The notes under the pieces are model-generated. The model had not been told where the DNA came from. It did not search any database and saw only the letters and a program-made list of their open reading frames with translations. A DNA stretch of 64,000 nt from Novosphingobium clariflavum (GTDB taxonomy: Bacteria > Pseudomonadota > Alphaproteobacteria > Sphingomonadales > Sphingomonadaceae): positions 1-64,000 of the forward strand of contig NZ_JAPCWC010000005.1 in NCBI RefSeq assembly GCF_026420865.1. The letters run 5' to 3'. Made by a program: the position numbers and the translations under genes. Of the stretch, positions 39,005-47,693 are shown piece after piece (the first letter of the stretch is position 1; the number at the start of each line of letters is the position of its first letter).

Positions 39005-39164
39005 CGGTGTTCTTGTGTCCGAAAGAATCGGTTGGGTCGCACCCTGCGATGGTTTATCGGGGCCTGGCGATTGCCCCATGATGAACGGGGCGATACTACA
39101 GACAGAGTACGAAAAACCGGGCAAGATCAGGGCGCGTTCGAGCACAAGGCATGGGCTCTCGCGC

Positions 39165-39197
39165 TTGACTTTGCAAGCCACTGCCACTAACGGCGCC
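39165..39197 (+). promoter_or_regulatory. rpmJ promoter
   Basis: TTGACT (39165-39170), a -10 CTAACG (39187-39192) at 16-base spacing, and GGCGCC (39192-39197). The distance from TTGAC to GGCGCC is 21 bases, exactly as in the tRNA-Leu promoter at 17043-17075. The rpmJ ATG is 70 bases downstream. Confidence 0.6.
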
Positions 39198-39266
39198 ACT
39201 TCAAATTTCTGGCGGCGGCCCAGTTGCTGTTGGAACAACCGCCGAACCACCAAGACGAGACGAACC

Positions 39267-39392
39267 ATGAAGATTGTGAACAGCCTGAAGTCGCTCAAGG
39301 GTCGCCACCGGGACAACCGCGTGATCCGTCGTCGCGGCCGCACTTACGTGATCAACAAGACCAACCGTCGCTTCAAGGCTCGCCAGGGCTGA
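39267..39392 (+). CDS. rpmJ: 50S ribosomal protein L36
   Basis: 41 residues, complete: [18 protein letters not shown] followed by [23 protein letters not shown]. It lacks the Cys/His zinc site of classical L36, so it is the zinc-independent form usual in alphaproteobacteria. It is translated from ATG 39267 and lies alone, as is common in this group, not in the spc operon. Confidence 0.96.
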   Translation: MKIVNSLKSLKGRHRDNRVIRRRGRTYVINKTNRRFKARQG

Positions 39393-39453
39393 TTCGTCTT
39401 GCCCGTCCCCGCCTCGGCGGGGCATCGGGCAAGCCGTCATCGCGACGACATTG

Positions 39454-39476
39454 GACCCCCGCCTCAGGCGGGGGTC
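39454..39476 (+). terminator. hairpin after rpmJ
   Basis: GACCCCCGCC (39454-39463), loop TCA and GGCGGGGGTC (39467-39476), a perfect 10-bp stem, then TTGTC. It lies between rpmJ and the HAD gene, whose start is 25 bases further on, so it may attenuate rather than end transcription. Confidence 0.6.
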
Positions 39477-39501
39477 TTGTCATGTCCGGAGCACGCGTGA
39501 A

Positions 39502-40122
39502 ATGCACAATCCCGATCCCGTCCAGGCCGTCGTTTTTGATGTCGGGCGCGTGCTCGTCCAGTGGGACATGCGCGGCCTGTTCGCGCGGCTGATCGACGAT
39601 CCCGGCAAGCTCGACTGGTTCTGCACGCACGTGGTCACCGAGGAATGGCATTTCGAGCATGATGCCGGGCGCGATCTCGACGAGATGGTCGCCGCGCGCA
39701 AGGCCGAGTTTCCCGGCAACGACGACCTGATCGACGCCTATGCCACGCGTTTCCTAGAGACGATCCCGGGCCCGGTTCCCGGCAGCCACGAGATCGTGCG
39801 CGAACTCGCCGCGCGCGCCGTTCCGCTCTATGCCATCACCAATTTCGCCAGCACCTTCTGGCGCGAATTCCGGGCCAGCGAGCCGCTGTTCGACCTGTTC
39901 GGCGATGTTGTCGTCTCGGGCGACGAGAAGCTCGTGAAGCCGCACCGCGCGATCTACGACCTCGCTGCCCGCCGGTTTGGCCATGCGCCCGAATCGATGC
40001 TGTTCATCGACGACAATCCCGACAATATCGCCGGTGCCGCCGCACTCGGCTGGCAGGTCCACCATTTCCGCGACGCCGAAACCCTGCGGGCCGACCTGAC
40101 CGGGCGCGGCTTGCTTGGGTGA
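39502..40122 (+). CDS. HAD-superfamily hydrolase
   Basis: 206 residues, subclass I HAD like YihX and haloacid dehalogenases. Motif I is VVFDVGRVLVQWD; the usual DxGxV is VFDVG, with the nucleophile Asp followed by Val-Gly. Motif II is ITNFAS; motif III Lys is in EKLVKPHRAIYDLAARRF; motif IV is FIDDNPDNI. It is probably a phosphatase on a sugar phosphate or nucleotide, substrate unknown. ATG 39502 is placed just after the hairpin; an upstream frame is non-homologous. Confidence 0.87.
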   Translation: MHNPDPVQAVVFDVGRVLVQWDMRGLFARLIDDPGKLDWFCTHVVTEEWHFEHDAGRDLDEMVAARKAEFPGNDDLIDAYATRFLETIPGPVPGSHEIVRELAARAVPLYAITNFASTFWREFRASEPLFDLFGDVVVSGDEKLVKPHRAIYDLAARRFGHAPESMLFIDDNPDNIAGAAALGWQVHHFRDAETLRADLTGRGLLG

Positions 40123-40262
40123 AGTTGCTTGCGGCGGAATGATATCGTTTGAATAGTTCTCCGTAGCCCCCGGCAGGGTAAATATTTTTCTTTCGCAGTT
40201 GCAGCGTAACCGCTTGGCAAGTGCGAATCCTTGTTGCATCACATGGTCAACAGGGAGTCACA

Positions 40263-41699
40263 ATGTCGGCTGCGGGCAAAACCAACTTCGACGAAATGCT
40301 TGAAACGGACGGGTCTGTCAGACCCGCCTATGCCGATCTCAGCCAGTGGTATGAATCGCAGGACAAGACCTGGTTCAATCGCCAGCAGGCCGAGGCGGAG
40401 CGGTTCTTTCGCCGCATCGGCATCACCTTCAATGTCTATGGCGACGAAGCGGCCGAAGAACGGCTGATCCCCTTCGACCTCATCCCCCGCATCATCACCG
40501 CCCGCGAATGGCGCAAGCTGACGCGCGGGATCGAGCAGCGGGTGCGGGCGCTCAATGCCTTCCTGCAGGATCTCTATCACCGCCAGGAAATCGTCCGTTC
40601 GGGCCGGCTGCCGATCAGCGCCCTGCGCGACAATGTCGCCTACCTGCCGCAGATGATCGGCATGACCCCGCCCGGCGGCGTCTATACCCACATCGTCGGC
40701 ATCGACCTCGTGCGCACCGGTCCCGACGAATTCATGGTGCTGGAGGACAATGCCCGCACGCCTTCGGGTGTCTCCTACATGCTGGAGAACCGCGAGACGA
40801 TGATGGCGATGTTCCCGGAACTGTTCACCAAGGTTCCGGTGCGCCCCGTTTCCGACTATCCGCGCCGCCTTGCCCGCAGCTTGCGCGCCTGCGCGCCGCC
40901 GGCCTTCAAGGGATCGGGGCGGCCCACCGTGGCGGTGCTGACGCCGGGTATCTACAATTCGGCCTATTTCGAACATGCCTTCCTGGCCGACCAGATGGGG
41001 GCGGAACTGGTCGAGGGCAGCGACCTGCGGGTGGTGGACGGGCGCGTCGCCATGCGCACGACCACCGGCTACAAGGCGATCGACGTGATCTACCGCCGGG
41101 TGGACGACGATTATCTCGATCCGCTGAGCTTCCAGCCCGATTCGGTGCTGGGCGTCGCCGGGATCATGGACGTCTACCGGTCGGGGGGCATCACCATCGC
41201 CAATGCCCCGGGCACCGGCATCGCCGACGACAAGGCGATCTACAGCTACATGCCCGAGATCGTCGAGTTCTACACCGGCGAGAAGCCGATCCTGCCCAAT
41301 GTCCCGACCTGGCGCTGTTCGGAACCCGATGCCCTGGCCTATGTGCTCGACAACCTGTCCGACCTTGTCGTCAAGGAAGTGCACGGCTCGGGCGGCTACG
41401 GCATGCTGATCGGGCCGACCTCCTCGAAGAAGGAACTGGCCGCCTTCGAGGCCAAGCTGCGGGCCAAGCCGCATAACTACATCGCGCAGCCCACGCTGTC
41501 ACTTTCCACCGTGCCGATCTTCACCAAGGCCGGCCTTTCGCCGCGCCATGTGGACCTGCGGCCCTATGTGCTGGTCTCGCCCGACGGGATCGACATCACG
41601 CCGGGCGGGCTTACCCGCGTGGCGCTCAAGAAGGGCTCGCTGGTGGTCAATTCGTCGCAGGGCGGCGGCACCAAGGATACCTGGGTACTGGACGAATAA
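40263..41699 (+). CDS. circularly permuted ATP-grasp protein (type 2)
   Basis: 478 residues of the DUF404/DUF407 class of circularly permuted ATP-grasp enzymes, which are predicted peptide or amino-acid ligases. Characteristic segments are WFNRQQAEAERFFRRIGITFNVYGDEAAEERLIPFDLIPRII in the N half and VYTHIVGIDLVR, LEDNARTPSGVSYMLENR (metal-binding E/N), VIYRRVDDDYLDP, NAPGTGIADDKAIYSYMP and VVKEVHGSGGYGM in the ATP site. The product is unknown. ATG 40263 has GGGAG upstream. It is the first gene of a four-gene unit with alpha-E, transglutaminase and Anbu genes; its stop overlaps the next ATG by one base. Confidence 0.9.
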   Translation: MSAAGKTNFDEMLETDGSVRPAYADLSQWYESQDKTWFNRQQAEAERFFRRIGITFNVYGDEAAEERLIPFDLIPRIITAREWRKLTRGIEQRVRALNAFLQDLYHRQEIVRSGRLPISALRDNVAYLPQMIGMTPPGGVYTHIVGIDLVRTGPDEFMVLEDNARTPSGVSYMLENRETMMAMFPELFTKVPVRPVSDYPRRLARSLRACAPPAFKGSGRPTVAVLTPGIYNSAYFEHAFLADQMGAELVEGSDLRVVDGRVAMRTTTGYKAIDVIYRRVDDDYLDPLSFQPDSVLGVAGIMDVYRSGGITIANAPGTGIADDKAIYSYMPEIVEFYTGEKPILPNVPTWRCSEPDALAYVLDNLSDLVVKEVHGSGGYGMLIGPTSSKKELAAFEAKLRAKPHNYIAQPTLSLSTVPIFTKAGLSPRHVDLRPYVLVSPDGIDITPGGLTRVALKKGSLVVNSSQGGGTKDTWVLDE

Positions 41700-42646
41700 T
41701 GCTCGGACGTGCTGCCAACGGCGTTTACTGGATGAGCCGCTACCTTGAGCGGGCGGAGAATACCGCGCGGCTGATCGACGTGGGGTTCCACCTCGCGCTC
41801 ACCCGCAGCGACAAGCATGCGCAGGACGAGGAGTGGAAGTCGGTCCTCACCACCACCGGGCAGGTGGACGACTATGCCGCGCGCCATACCGACTTCGGCG
41901 GGCCGCAGGTGTTCAATTACCTGCTGCGCGACAAGGATAACCCGGCCTCGGTGCTGCGCATGATGGAGAATGCGCGCACCAACGCCCGCATGGTGCGCAC
42001 CAGCCTCACCAATTCGGTGTGGGAGGCCACCAACGAAGGCTGGATGAACCTTTCCGAGCTGCTCGCGCGGCCGGTGCGCGAGGCCAACCTCGGCGAAGTG
42101 CTCACCGCGATCCGCCGCCAGGGCACGCTGGTGCGCGGCGCGCTGGAAGGCACGATGCTGCGCAACGAGGTGTTCAACTTTGCGCGCATCGGCACGTTCA
42201 TCGAGCGGGCCGACAGCACCGCGCGCATTCTGGACGTGAAGTATTACGTGCTGCTGCCCTCGGTGGCCTGGGTGGGGTCCAGTCTCGACAACGTGCAATG
42301 GGATACCCTGCTGCGCTCGGTGGCGGGCAACCGTGCCTATTCCTGGCTCAATGCCGGGGCGATGGACCCGCGCGGGATCGCCCGTTTCCTCATCCTCGAT
42401 GGCCAGTTCCCGCGCAGCCTGGTGTTTTGCTACGAGAAGCTGCGCAGCAATCTCGGCGGGCTGGCCAAGGAGTACGGCGAGGAAACGTCGGCGCATGCGA
42501 TCATGCGCGACACCGGCGAGATGCTCCAGCGCACCACGATCGAGGGCATCTTCGAGACCGGCCTGCACGAATTCCTCCAGGACTTCATCGGCCGCACCAG
42601 CCAGCTCGGCAACGCCATCGCCGCCGATTACCGCTTCATCGAGTAG
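41699..42646 (+). CDS. alpha-E domain protein
   Basis: 315 residues, almost all helical, of the alpha-E (DUF403) family: MLGRAANGVYWMSRYLERAENTARLIDV at the start, RTSLTNSVWEATNEGW in the middle, FARIGTFIERADSTARILDVKYYVLLP and then YSWLNAGAMDPRGIARFLI. The paired ER(A/E)(E/D) motifs are typical. The family accompanies the ATP-grasp protein above in many bacteria and is thought to help the ligase; its own chemistry is unknown. Start and stop are tightly packed with both neighbours. Confidence 0.9.
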   Translation: MLGRAANGVYWMSRYLERAENTARLIDVGFHLALTRSDKHAQDEEWKSVLTTTGQVDDYAARHTDFGGPQVFNYLLRDKDNPASVLRMMENARTNARMVRTSLTNSVWEATNEGWMNLSELLARPVREANLGEVLTAIRRQGTLVRGALEGTMLRNEVFNFARIGTFIERADSTARILDVKYYVLLPSVAWVGSSLDNVQWDTLLRSVAGNRAYSWLNAGAMDPRGIARFLILDGQFPRSLVFCYEKLRSNLGGLAKEYGEETSAHAIMRDTGEMLQRTTIEGIFETGLHEFLQDFIGRTSQLGNAIAADYRFIE

Positions 42647-42658
42647 AAGGGACAGCCC

Positions 42659-43522
42659 ATGCTGCTGACCGTGACCCACACCACCCGCTACACCTTCGAC
42701 AGCCCGGTCATGCACGGTCTTCAGCGGCTGAAACTCCGGCCCAAGACCACGCATGGGCAGGAAGTGGTCGACTGGGCGATGGAGCTGACCGGCGCCACGG
42801 CCGAGAGCGACTACGACGACCATCATGACAGCCACACCACGCTGATCGCGATCGAACCGGGGGCGCAGGAGGTTGTCGTGACCTGCCGGGGCACCGTGCG
42901 TACGGTCGACAACAACGGCATTACCGGCCAGCACAGCGGGCTGATGCCGCTCTGGATGTTCCTGCGCCCGACCCCGCTGACCCGGGCCGGGGCGCGGGTG
43001 CGGGCGCTGGTCGAGGCGGTGGACGCGGACCCGCGCGATCCGCTCGAATTCCTCCACGCGCTCAGCGCCAAGGTCGCGGAGCGGGTCGAATACGTGCCCG
43101 GTTCCACCGATACGAAAACCACGGCGGAAGAGGCGCTCGCGGCCGGGCGGGGGGTATGCCAGGACCATGCCCATGTCCTCATCGCGGCTGGGCGGCTGCT
43201 CGAGATTCCGATGCGCTACGTCGGCGGCTATCTCAAGATGAACGACCGGGTGGAGCAGGACGCCGGGCACGGCTGGGCCGAGGCGCATATTGCGGGGCTG
43301 GGCTGGGTCGGATTCGACGTGTCCAATGCCATGTGCCCCGATGAACGGTATATTCGCGTGGCCACCGGTTGCGATTATAGTGAGGCGGCTCCGGTAACCG
43401 GGATTGCGACGGGAGGCGGGGATAGCCGTCTCGAAGTGCGTTTGTCGGTGGGCGAGAAGATGCTAGGCCAGCAGCAACAGCAGCAGTCCTCCCATGGCGG
43501 ACAGCAGCAGCAAAGCGGCTGA
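42659..43522 (+). CDS. transglutaminase-like cysteine protein
   Basis: 287 residues. The N-terminal beta domain (1-105, starting LTVTHTTRYTFDSPV) is followed by a transglutaminase/protease core with the triad Cys167 (GRGVCQDHAH), His204 (AGHGWAEAH) and Asp220 (WVGFDVSN). The C terminus is low-complexity, GQQQQQQSSHGGQQQQSG, from a CAG/CAA-rich run. It may act as a peptidase or acyl transferase on the product of the ATP-grasp enzyme; that is inference. It lies 12 bases after the alpha-E gene. Confidence 0.9.
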   Translation: MLLTVTHTTRYTFDSPVMHGLQRLKLRPKTTHGQEVVDWAMELTGATAESDYDDHHDSHTTLIAIEPGAQEVVVTCRGTVRTVDNNGITGQHSGLMPLWMFLRPTPLTRAGARVRALVEAVDADPRDPLEFLHALSAKVAERVEYVPGSTDTKTTAEEALAAGRGVCQDHAHVLIAAGRLLEIPMRYVGGYLKMNDRVEQDAGHGWAEAHIAGLGWVGFDVSNAMCPDERYIRVATGCDYSEAAPVTGIATGGGDSRLEVRLSVGEKMLGQQQQQQSSHGGQQQQSG

Positions 43523-43580
43523 AGCCGGGATCCCCGCGCAGGACAGGCGGGGAAGCGAAATGATCGGGGCTTAGAATTCC

Positions 43581-44354
43581 ATGACCTATTGCGTGGGCAT
43601 GATGCTGGACCGCGGGCTCGTGCTGATGAGCGACACCCGCACCAATTCCGGGGTCGACAACATCTCGACCTTCCGGAAGATGTACCATTGGCAGGTCCCC
43701 GGTGAACGGGTGATCGCGGTGATGACGGCGGGCAATCTGGCCACCACCCAGGCCGTCGTCAGCCAGCTCGAAGAACGCAACAAGGCCCCGGCCGAGCGGC
43801 ACAATTCGCTGCTCGAAGCGCCGACGATGTTCCAGGTGGCGACGATCGTCGGCAACCTGCTCCAGGACGTGATTGAGGAACGCGCGGCCGACAATGGCCA
43901 GACCGCGGCGGCGGGCACCTTCAGCGCGACGATGATCGTGGCGGGCCAGATCAAGGGCATGGAGCCGCGCCTGTTCCTGATCTACCCGGAAGGCAACTTC
44001 ATCGAGGCCAGCTTCGATACGCCGTTCTTCCAGATCGGCGAGACCAAGTACGGGCGCCCGATCCTGATTCGCGGCTATGAGCGCGACATGAGTTTCGAGG
44101 CGGCGGTGAAGCTGATGTGCGTCTCGTTCGATTCGACGCTCAAGGCCAATCTCTCGGTCGGCATGCCGCTCGACCTGCTGGTGCTGGAAACCGACGGCTT
44201 CACCCCGCTGCACGAGCGGCGGATCGAGGCCAGCGATCCTTATTTCCAGTCGATCTCGACCAGTTGGGGCGAGGCGCTGCGGCAGGCGCTGGAAGGGTTG
44301 CCGGACTATACGCTGGACGCAGCCGCGGGCGGCCGGCTCAAAGGCACCGCGTGA
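43581..44354 (+). CDS. Anbu-type proteasome-like peptidase
   Basis: 257 residues of the Anbu (ancestral beta subunit, proteasome-type) family, N-terminal nucleophile hydrolases. After removal of Met the mature protein would start with Thr2 (MTYCVGMMLD), the expected nucleophile. Further marks are GLVLMSDTRTNSGVDNISTFRKMY and ERVIAVMTAGNLATTQAV. No regulatory ATPase gene is adjacent, as is usual for Anbu. It follows the ATP-grasp, alpha-E and transglutaminase genes, the recurring gene set of this family. Confidence 0.93.
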   Translation: MTYCVGMMLDRGLVLMSDTRTNSGVDNISTFRKMYHWQVPGERVIAVMTAGNLATTQAVVSQLEERNKAPAERHNSLLEAPTMFQVATIVGNLLQDVIEERAADNGQTAAAGTFSATMIVAGQIKGMEPRLFLIYPEGNFIEASFDTPFFQIGETKYGRPILIRGYERDMSFEAAVKLMCVSFDSTLKANLSVGMPLDLLVLETDGFTPLHERRIEASDPYFQSISTSWGEALRQALEGLPDYTLDAAAGGRLKGTA

Positions 44355-44370
44355 CGTAAGCGCCTATGGG

Positions 44371-44490
44371 CATGCCGCGCTGTCAGCGCGGCCCAACGGA
44401 GATGCCGCGCTGCCAGCGCGGTTTAATGGGGATAGCGCGCCGCCAGCGCGGTTTAGCGGGGATGCCGCGCCGCCAGCGCGATTCCGGCGA
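44371..44490. repeat. four tandem 30-bp repeats, each a hairpin
   Basis: Units 44371-44400, 44401-44430, 44431-44460 and 44461-44490 stay in exact 30-base register. Each carries CGCGC(T/C)G(T/C)CAGCGCG; in the first two units the hairpin arms are CCGCGCTG and CAGCGCGG. The last unit and part of the third are the 3' end of the RNase H-like gene on the minus strand; the others lie beyond its stop codon. Confidence 0.85.
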
Positions 44491-44857
44491 GGTTCTGCTC
44501 GCGCTTGATCCAGCGGATCCGTGCGGGGCGCACGTCGCGGGCCAGCGCGATGACGCGGGAGAGATGGCCGCCGTCCTGGAGACGATCCGCGGCCTCATCC
44601 GGACGGGCGAGGGCCTGACTGGCCTGGCCGGTGATCTCCCGGGCATCGCCGATGAATTCGGCCCCGATCAGGCCCTGCGCCTGTGCCAGTTCCAGGGCGC
44701 GGATCAGCGCCAGCCATTCGGCATCGCGGTTGGTGCCATGGCCGAGATCGTCCTCGAAATGGACGGTGCCGCGCACCACCACGGCCACCTCGATGCGGCC
44801 GGGATTGGGGCGGCAACCACCGTCGAAGAACAGTTTGACGCGGCGGCGCACGACCAT
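44453..44857 (-). CDS. RNase H-like protein
   Basis: 134 residues with the RNase HI fold: VKLFFDGGCRPNPG (Asp12), NRDAEWLALIRALE (Glu47) and FIGDAREITGQ (Asp71) supply three of the four acidic residues. The fourth, an Asp in the last helix of RNase HI, is Gly here (QNLAGIALA). It may be a weakened nuclease or a nucleic-acid-binding relative. The start ATG 44857 is 14 bases after the uxuB stop, so it can be read from the pectin operon. The 3' end is built from repeat DNA. Confidence 0.75.
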   Translation of the reverse strand: MVVRRRVKLFFDGGCRPNPGRIEVAVVVRGTVHFEDDLGHGTNRDAEWLALIRALELAQAQGLIGAEFIGDAREITGQASQALARPDEAADRLQDGGHLSRVIALARDVRPARIRWIKREQNLAGIALAARHPR

Positions 44858-44871
44858 CCGGAGGCCTCAGG

Positions 44872-46266
44872 TCAGGCGGTCGCGCGGGCCAGTCGCTGGG
44901 CCAGCGCCGCAAAGTCGGCCTCGCTCGCCTGCCAGGTCTTGGCGAACAGCCCTTGCGCGCCGAACAGCGCCCGCGGGGTGCCGTCCACGCCCTCATCGCG
45001 CCAGATGTCGGCAAGGCGCGCGGCCATCGGATCGTCGACCGGCCCCCACTTGGCGGCATTGTCGCCGCGCACGTGGCGCAGCCAGGCGGCCAGCGCGGTG
45101 AGGATCGCCGGGCACTGCAGGCCCTTTTCCTGATTGGCGGCGAGCGTTTCCAGCCAGCGCTGGGGAATCTTCTGGCTGCCGTCCATCGCGATCTGGATCA
45201 GCCGGTGCTGCAGCGCGGGATTGGCGAAGCGGGCCAGCAGCGCGTCGGCATAGGCCTGAAGGTCCTGCCCCGGCGCGGCCTTGATGGTCGGCTGGGCTTC
45301 CTCGTGCATCAGCCGCTCGATCAGCGGGCGGATCGCCGGATCGCCCACCGCCTGATGGACGAAGGCATGCCCGTGTTCGAGGCCGAGATAGGCCAGCGCC
45401 GAATGCGCGCCGTTGAGCATGCGCAGCTTCGCCGCCTCGTAAGGCGCGACATCGCCGACCAGTTCGGCGCCGACATTCTCCCACTGCGGGCGAGGGCCGG
45501 CGAACTTGTCCTCGATCACCCACTGGCTGAACGGTTCGGTCATCACCGCGCCGTCGTCGTCCAGCCGGGCGAGCGTTGCCACCATCTTGCGGTCGGCGGC
45601 GGTGGTGGCGGGCACGATGCGGTCGATCATCGCGCAGGGGAACGTGCATTCCGCCGCCACCCAGGCGCCAAGCTCGGCATCCTTGAGCGCAAGGTATTCG
45701 CCCATCAGCCGCTCAAGCTGGCGGCCGTTGAGGGCAAGGTTGTCGCACGAGAGCAGCGTCAGGCCGGGCAGGCCCTGCTCGCGGCGGCGGCGCAGGCCAT
45801 GTTCGAGGAAGGCGTAGATGCTGCCGTGATGCGCCAGGAACGGGTCGAGCGATCCGTCGGCGGCGCGGCAATAGCCCTTTTCGGTGACGGTGAAGGTCAC
45901 GATCCGGGTTTCCGGCGCGGCGATCTGGGCGATCACCGCTTCGGGCTCCTCGCTGGCGACGATCACCCGCTGGACCGATCCGATCACGCGCATGCGGTTA
46001 CGCTCGGCCGAGCATTCGGTGAGCGTGTAGAGCCCGTCCTGCGGATTGAGCTGGCGCGCGACATTGGCCGAACGCAGCGAAACGCCGATGATGCCCCAGT
46101 CGCGGTCGCCCCTGGCCATCGCCCGGTCGGTATACCAGGCCTGATGCGCGCGGTGGAACGCGCCGATGCCGAAGTGGACGATGCCCGCCGCCTGTGCGCT
46201 GCGGTCATAGCCCGGGCGGGCGACGGATTCGGGCAGGCGGGACAGCGTTTCGCTGGAGAGTCTCAC
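44872..46266 (-). CDS. uxuB: fructuronate reductase / mannitol dehydrogenase family (UxuB-type)
   Basis: 464 residues of the polyol-specific long-chain dehydrogenases. Marks are GIVHFGIGAFHRAHQAWYTD at the nucleotide loop, TEKGYC, LTLLSCDNLALNGRQ and the active-site segment with Lys, FSQWVIEDKF. The sequence is of the UxuB/mannitol dehydrogenase kind rather than UxaB. UxuB makes D-mannonate from fructuronate, yet the only dehydratase in the window is UxaA, which takes altronate. The start is GTG overlapping the uxaC stop. Confidence 0.87.
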   Translation of the reverse strand: MRLSSETLSRLPESVARPGYDRSAQAAGIVHFGIGAFHRAHQAWYTDRAMARGDRDWGIIGVSLRSANVARQLNPQDGLYTLTECSAERNRMRVIGSVQRVIVASEEPEAVIAQIAAPETRIVTFTVTEKGYCRAADGSLDPFLAHHGSIYAFLEHGLRRRREQGLPGLTLLSCDNLALNGRQLERLMGEYLALKDAELGAWVAAECTFPCAMIDRIVPATTAADRKMVATLARLDDDGAVMTEPFSQWVIEDKFAGPRPQWENVGAELVGDVAPYEAAKLRMLNGAHSALAYLGLEHGHAFVHQAVGDPAIRPLIERLMHEEAQPTIKAAPGQDLQAYADALLARFANPALQHRLIQIAMDGSQKIPQRWLETLAANQEKGLQCPAILTALAAWLRHVRGDNAAKWGPVDDPMAARLADIWRDEGVDGTPRALFGAQGLFAKTWQASEADFAALAQRLARATA

Positions 46267-47693
46267 AGACGATAGGCCTTCTTGACGAGATTGTAGGTCA
46301 GGTCACGCGCCAGGTCAGCGGCTTCCCAATCCTCGATACGATGCTCCATTACGAGTTCGGCAAGGAACCCGCAATCGATCCTGCGCGCGACATCGTGGCG
46401 GGCGGGGATCGACAGGAAGGCGCGGGTATCGTCGTTGAAGCCGACAGTATTGTAGAAACCGGCGGTTTCCGTGGTCATCCGGCGGAAGCGGCGCATGCCT
46501 TCGGGGCTATCGTGGAACCACCACGCCGGGCCCAGCTTCAGGCACGGATAGTGCCCGGCCAGCGGCGCCAGTTCGCGGGCGTACGTGCTCTCGTCCAGGG
46601 TGAAGAGGATCACCGAGAGGCCGGGCTCGTTGCCGTACTTGTCCAGCAAGGGCTTGAGATTGGCGACGTATTCGGTGCGCGAGGGGATGTCCGCGCCCTT
46701 GTCGCGCCCGAAGCGTTCGAACACGCGGGCGTTGTGGTTGCGGAAGGCACCGGGGTGGATCTGCATGACCAGCCCGTCGTCGAGGCTCATGCCCGCCATT
46801 TCGGTCAGCATCTGCGCGCGGAACAGTTCGGCGTCCTCGGCCGTGAAGCTGCCCTTGCTGACCTTGGTGAACAGGGCTTCGGCCTCGGCAGCGGAGAGGT
46901 CCGCCGTCCGGGGCGTCGGGTGGCCGTGGTCGGTGGAAGTGGCGCCCATTTGCGCGAAGAAGCGGCGGCGCTGGCGGTGCGCGGCGAGGTAGCCATGCCA
47001 GGTGAGGCAGTCCTCCCCGGTGACTTCCGAGAACGTCGCCAGATTTTCGCGGAAGCCCCCTTGGTCACTGACAAACTCCGGGTCCACGACGGGATCAGGC
47101 CGATAGGCGGTGATGACCTTGCCCTGCCAGCCGCCGGGGCGGGCGTTCTCCGCGCGGATCGCTGCGTGGTGTTCCAGCGTGTCGAGCGGGCTTTCGGTCG
47201 TCGCGATTGCCTCGATGCCATAGCGGTCGAACAGCGCGCGCGGGCGGAAGTCGTCAGTCGCCAGCTTCTCGGTGATGGTGTCGAAATAGAGGTCGCTGGT
47301 TTCGGCGTTTAATTGCACGCTGATGCCGAAGGCCTCGGCAAAGACCCAGTCCAGCCACATGCGCGACGGGGTGCCGCGGAACAGGAAGTAGTTTTCCGCA
47401 AGCAGTCGCCACGCCGCGCGGGGATCGGCGTTGCGGTTGCGCACGCCGAGGTCCTCCATCGCGATCCCTTGCGAATAGAGCATGCGGAACACGTAGTGGT
47501 CCGGCACCAGCAGCAGTTCGGTGGCATTGCCGAAAGTCTCGTTGCCGGCGAACCAGCCCGGATCGGTGTGGCCGTGCGGGCTGACGATCGGCAGGTCGGC
47601 GACGGAGCGATAGAGTTCGCGCGCCAGCGTGCGGGTGGCGGGATCGGCCGGGAGCAGGCGGTCGGGGTGCAGTTCAAGGGGGCGAATGGGCAT
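46263..47693 (-). CDS. uxaC: uronate isomerase
   Basis: 476 residues. Interconverts D-glucuronate with fructuronate and D-galacturonate with tagaturonate, the first cytoplasmic step of hexuronate breakdown. Amidohydrolase-type marks are VSPHGHTDPGWFA near the N terminus, RMWLDWVFAEAFG and ITAYRPDPVVDP. It is of normal length. It overlaps uxuB by 4 bases and the GH43 gene by one base, so the three are one translational chain. Confidence 0.94.
   Translation of the reverse strand: MPIRPLELHPDRLLPADPATRTLARELYRSVADLPIVSPHGHTDPGWFAGNETFGNATELLLVPDHYVFRMLYSQGIAMEDLGVRNRNADPRAAWRLLAENYFLFRGTPSRMWLDWVFAEAFGISVQLNAETSDLYFDTITEKLATDDFRPRALFDRYGIEAIATTESPLDTLEHHAAIRAENARPGGWQGKVITAYRPDPVVDPEFVSDQGGFRENLATFSEVTGEDCLTWHGYLAAHRQRRRFFAQMGATSTDHGHPTPRTADLSAAEAEALFTKVSKGSFTAEDAELFRAQMLTEMAGMSLDDGLVMQIHPGAFRNHNARVFERFGRDKGADIPSRTEYVANLKPLLDKYGNEPGLSVILFTLDESTYARELAPLAGHYPCLKLGPAWWFHDSPEGMRRFRRMTTETAGFYNTVGFNDDTRAFLSIPARHDVARRIDCGFLAELVMEHRIEDWEAADLARDLTYNLVKKAYRL

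Noticed and set aside
44371..44490. CRISPR array in the 30-bp repeats.
   Set aside because: The repeats are directly adjacent with no spacers, there are only four, and no cas genes are near.
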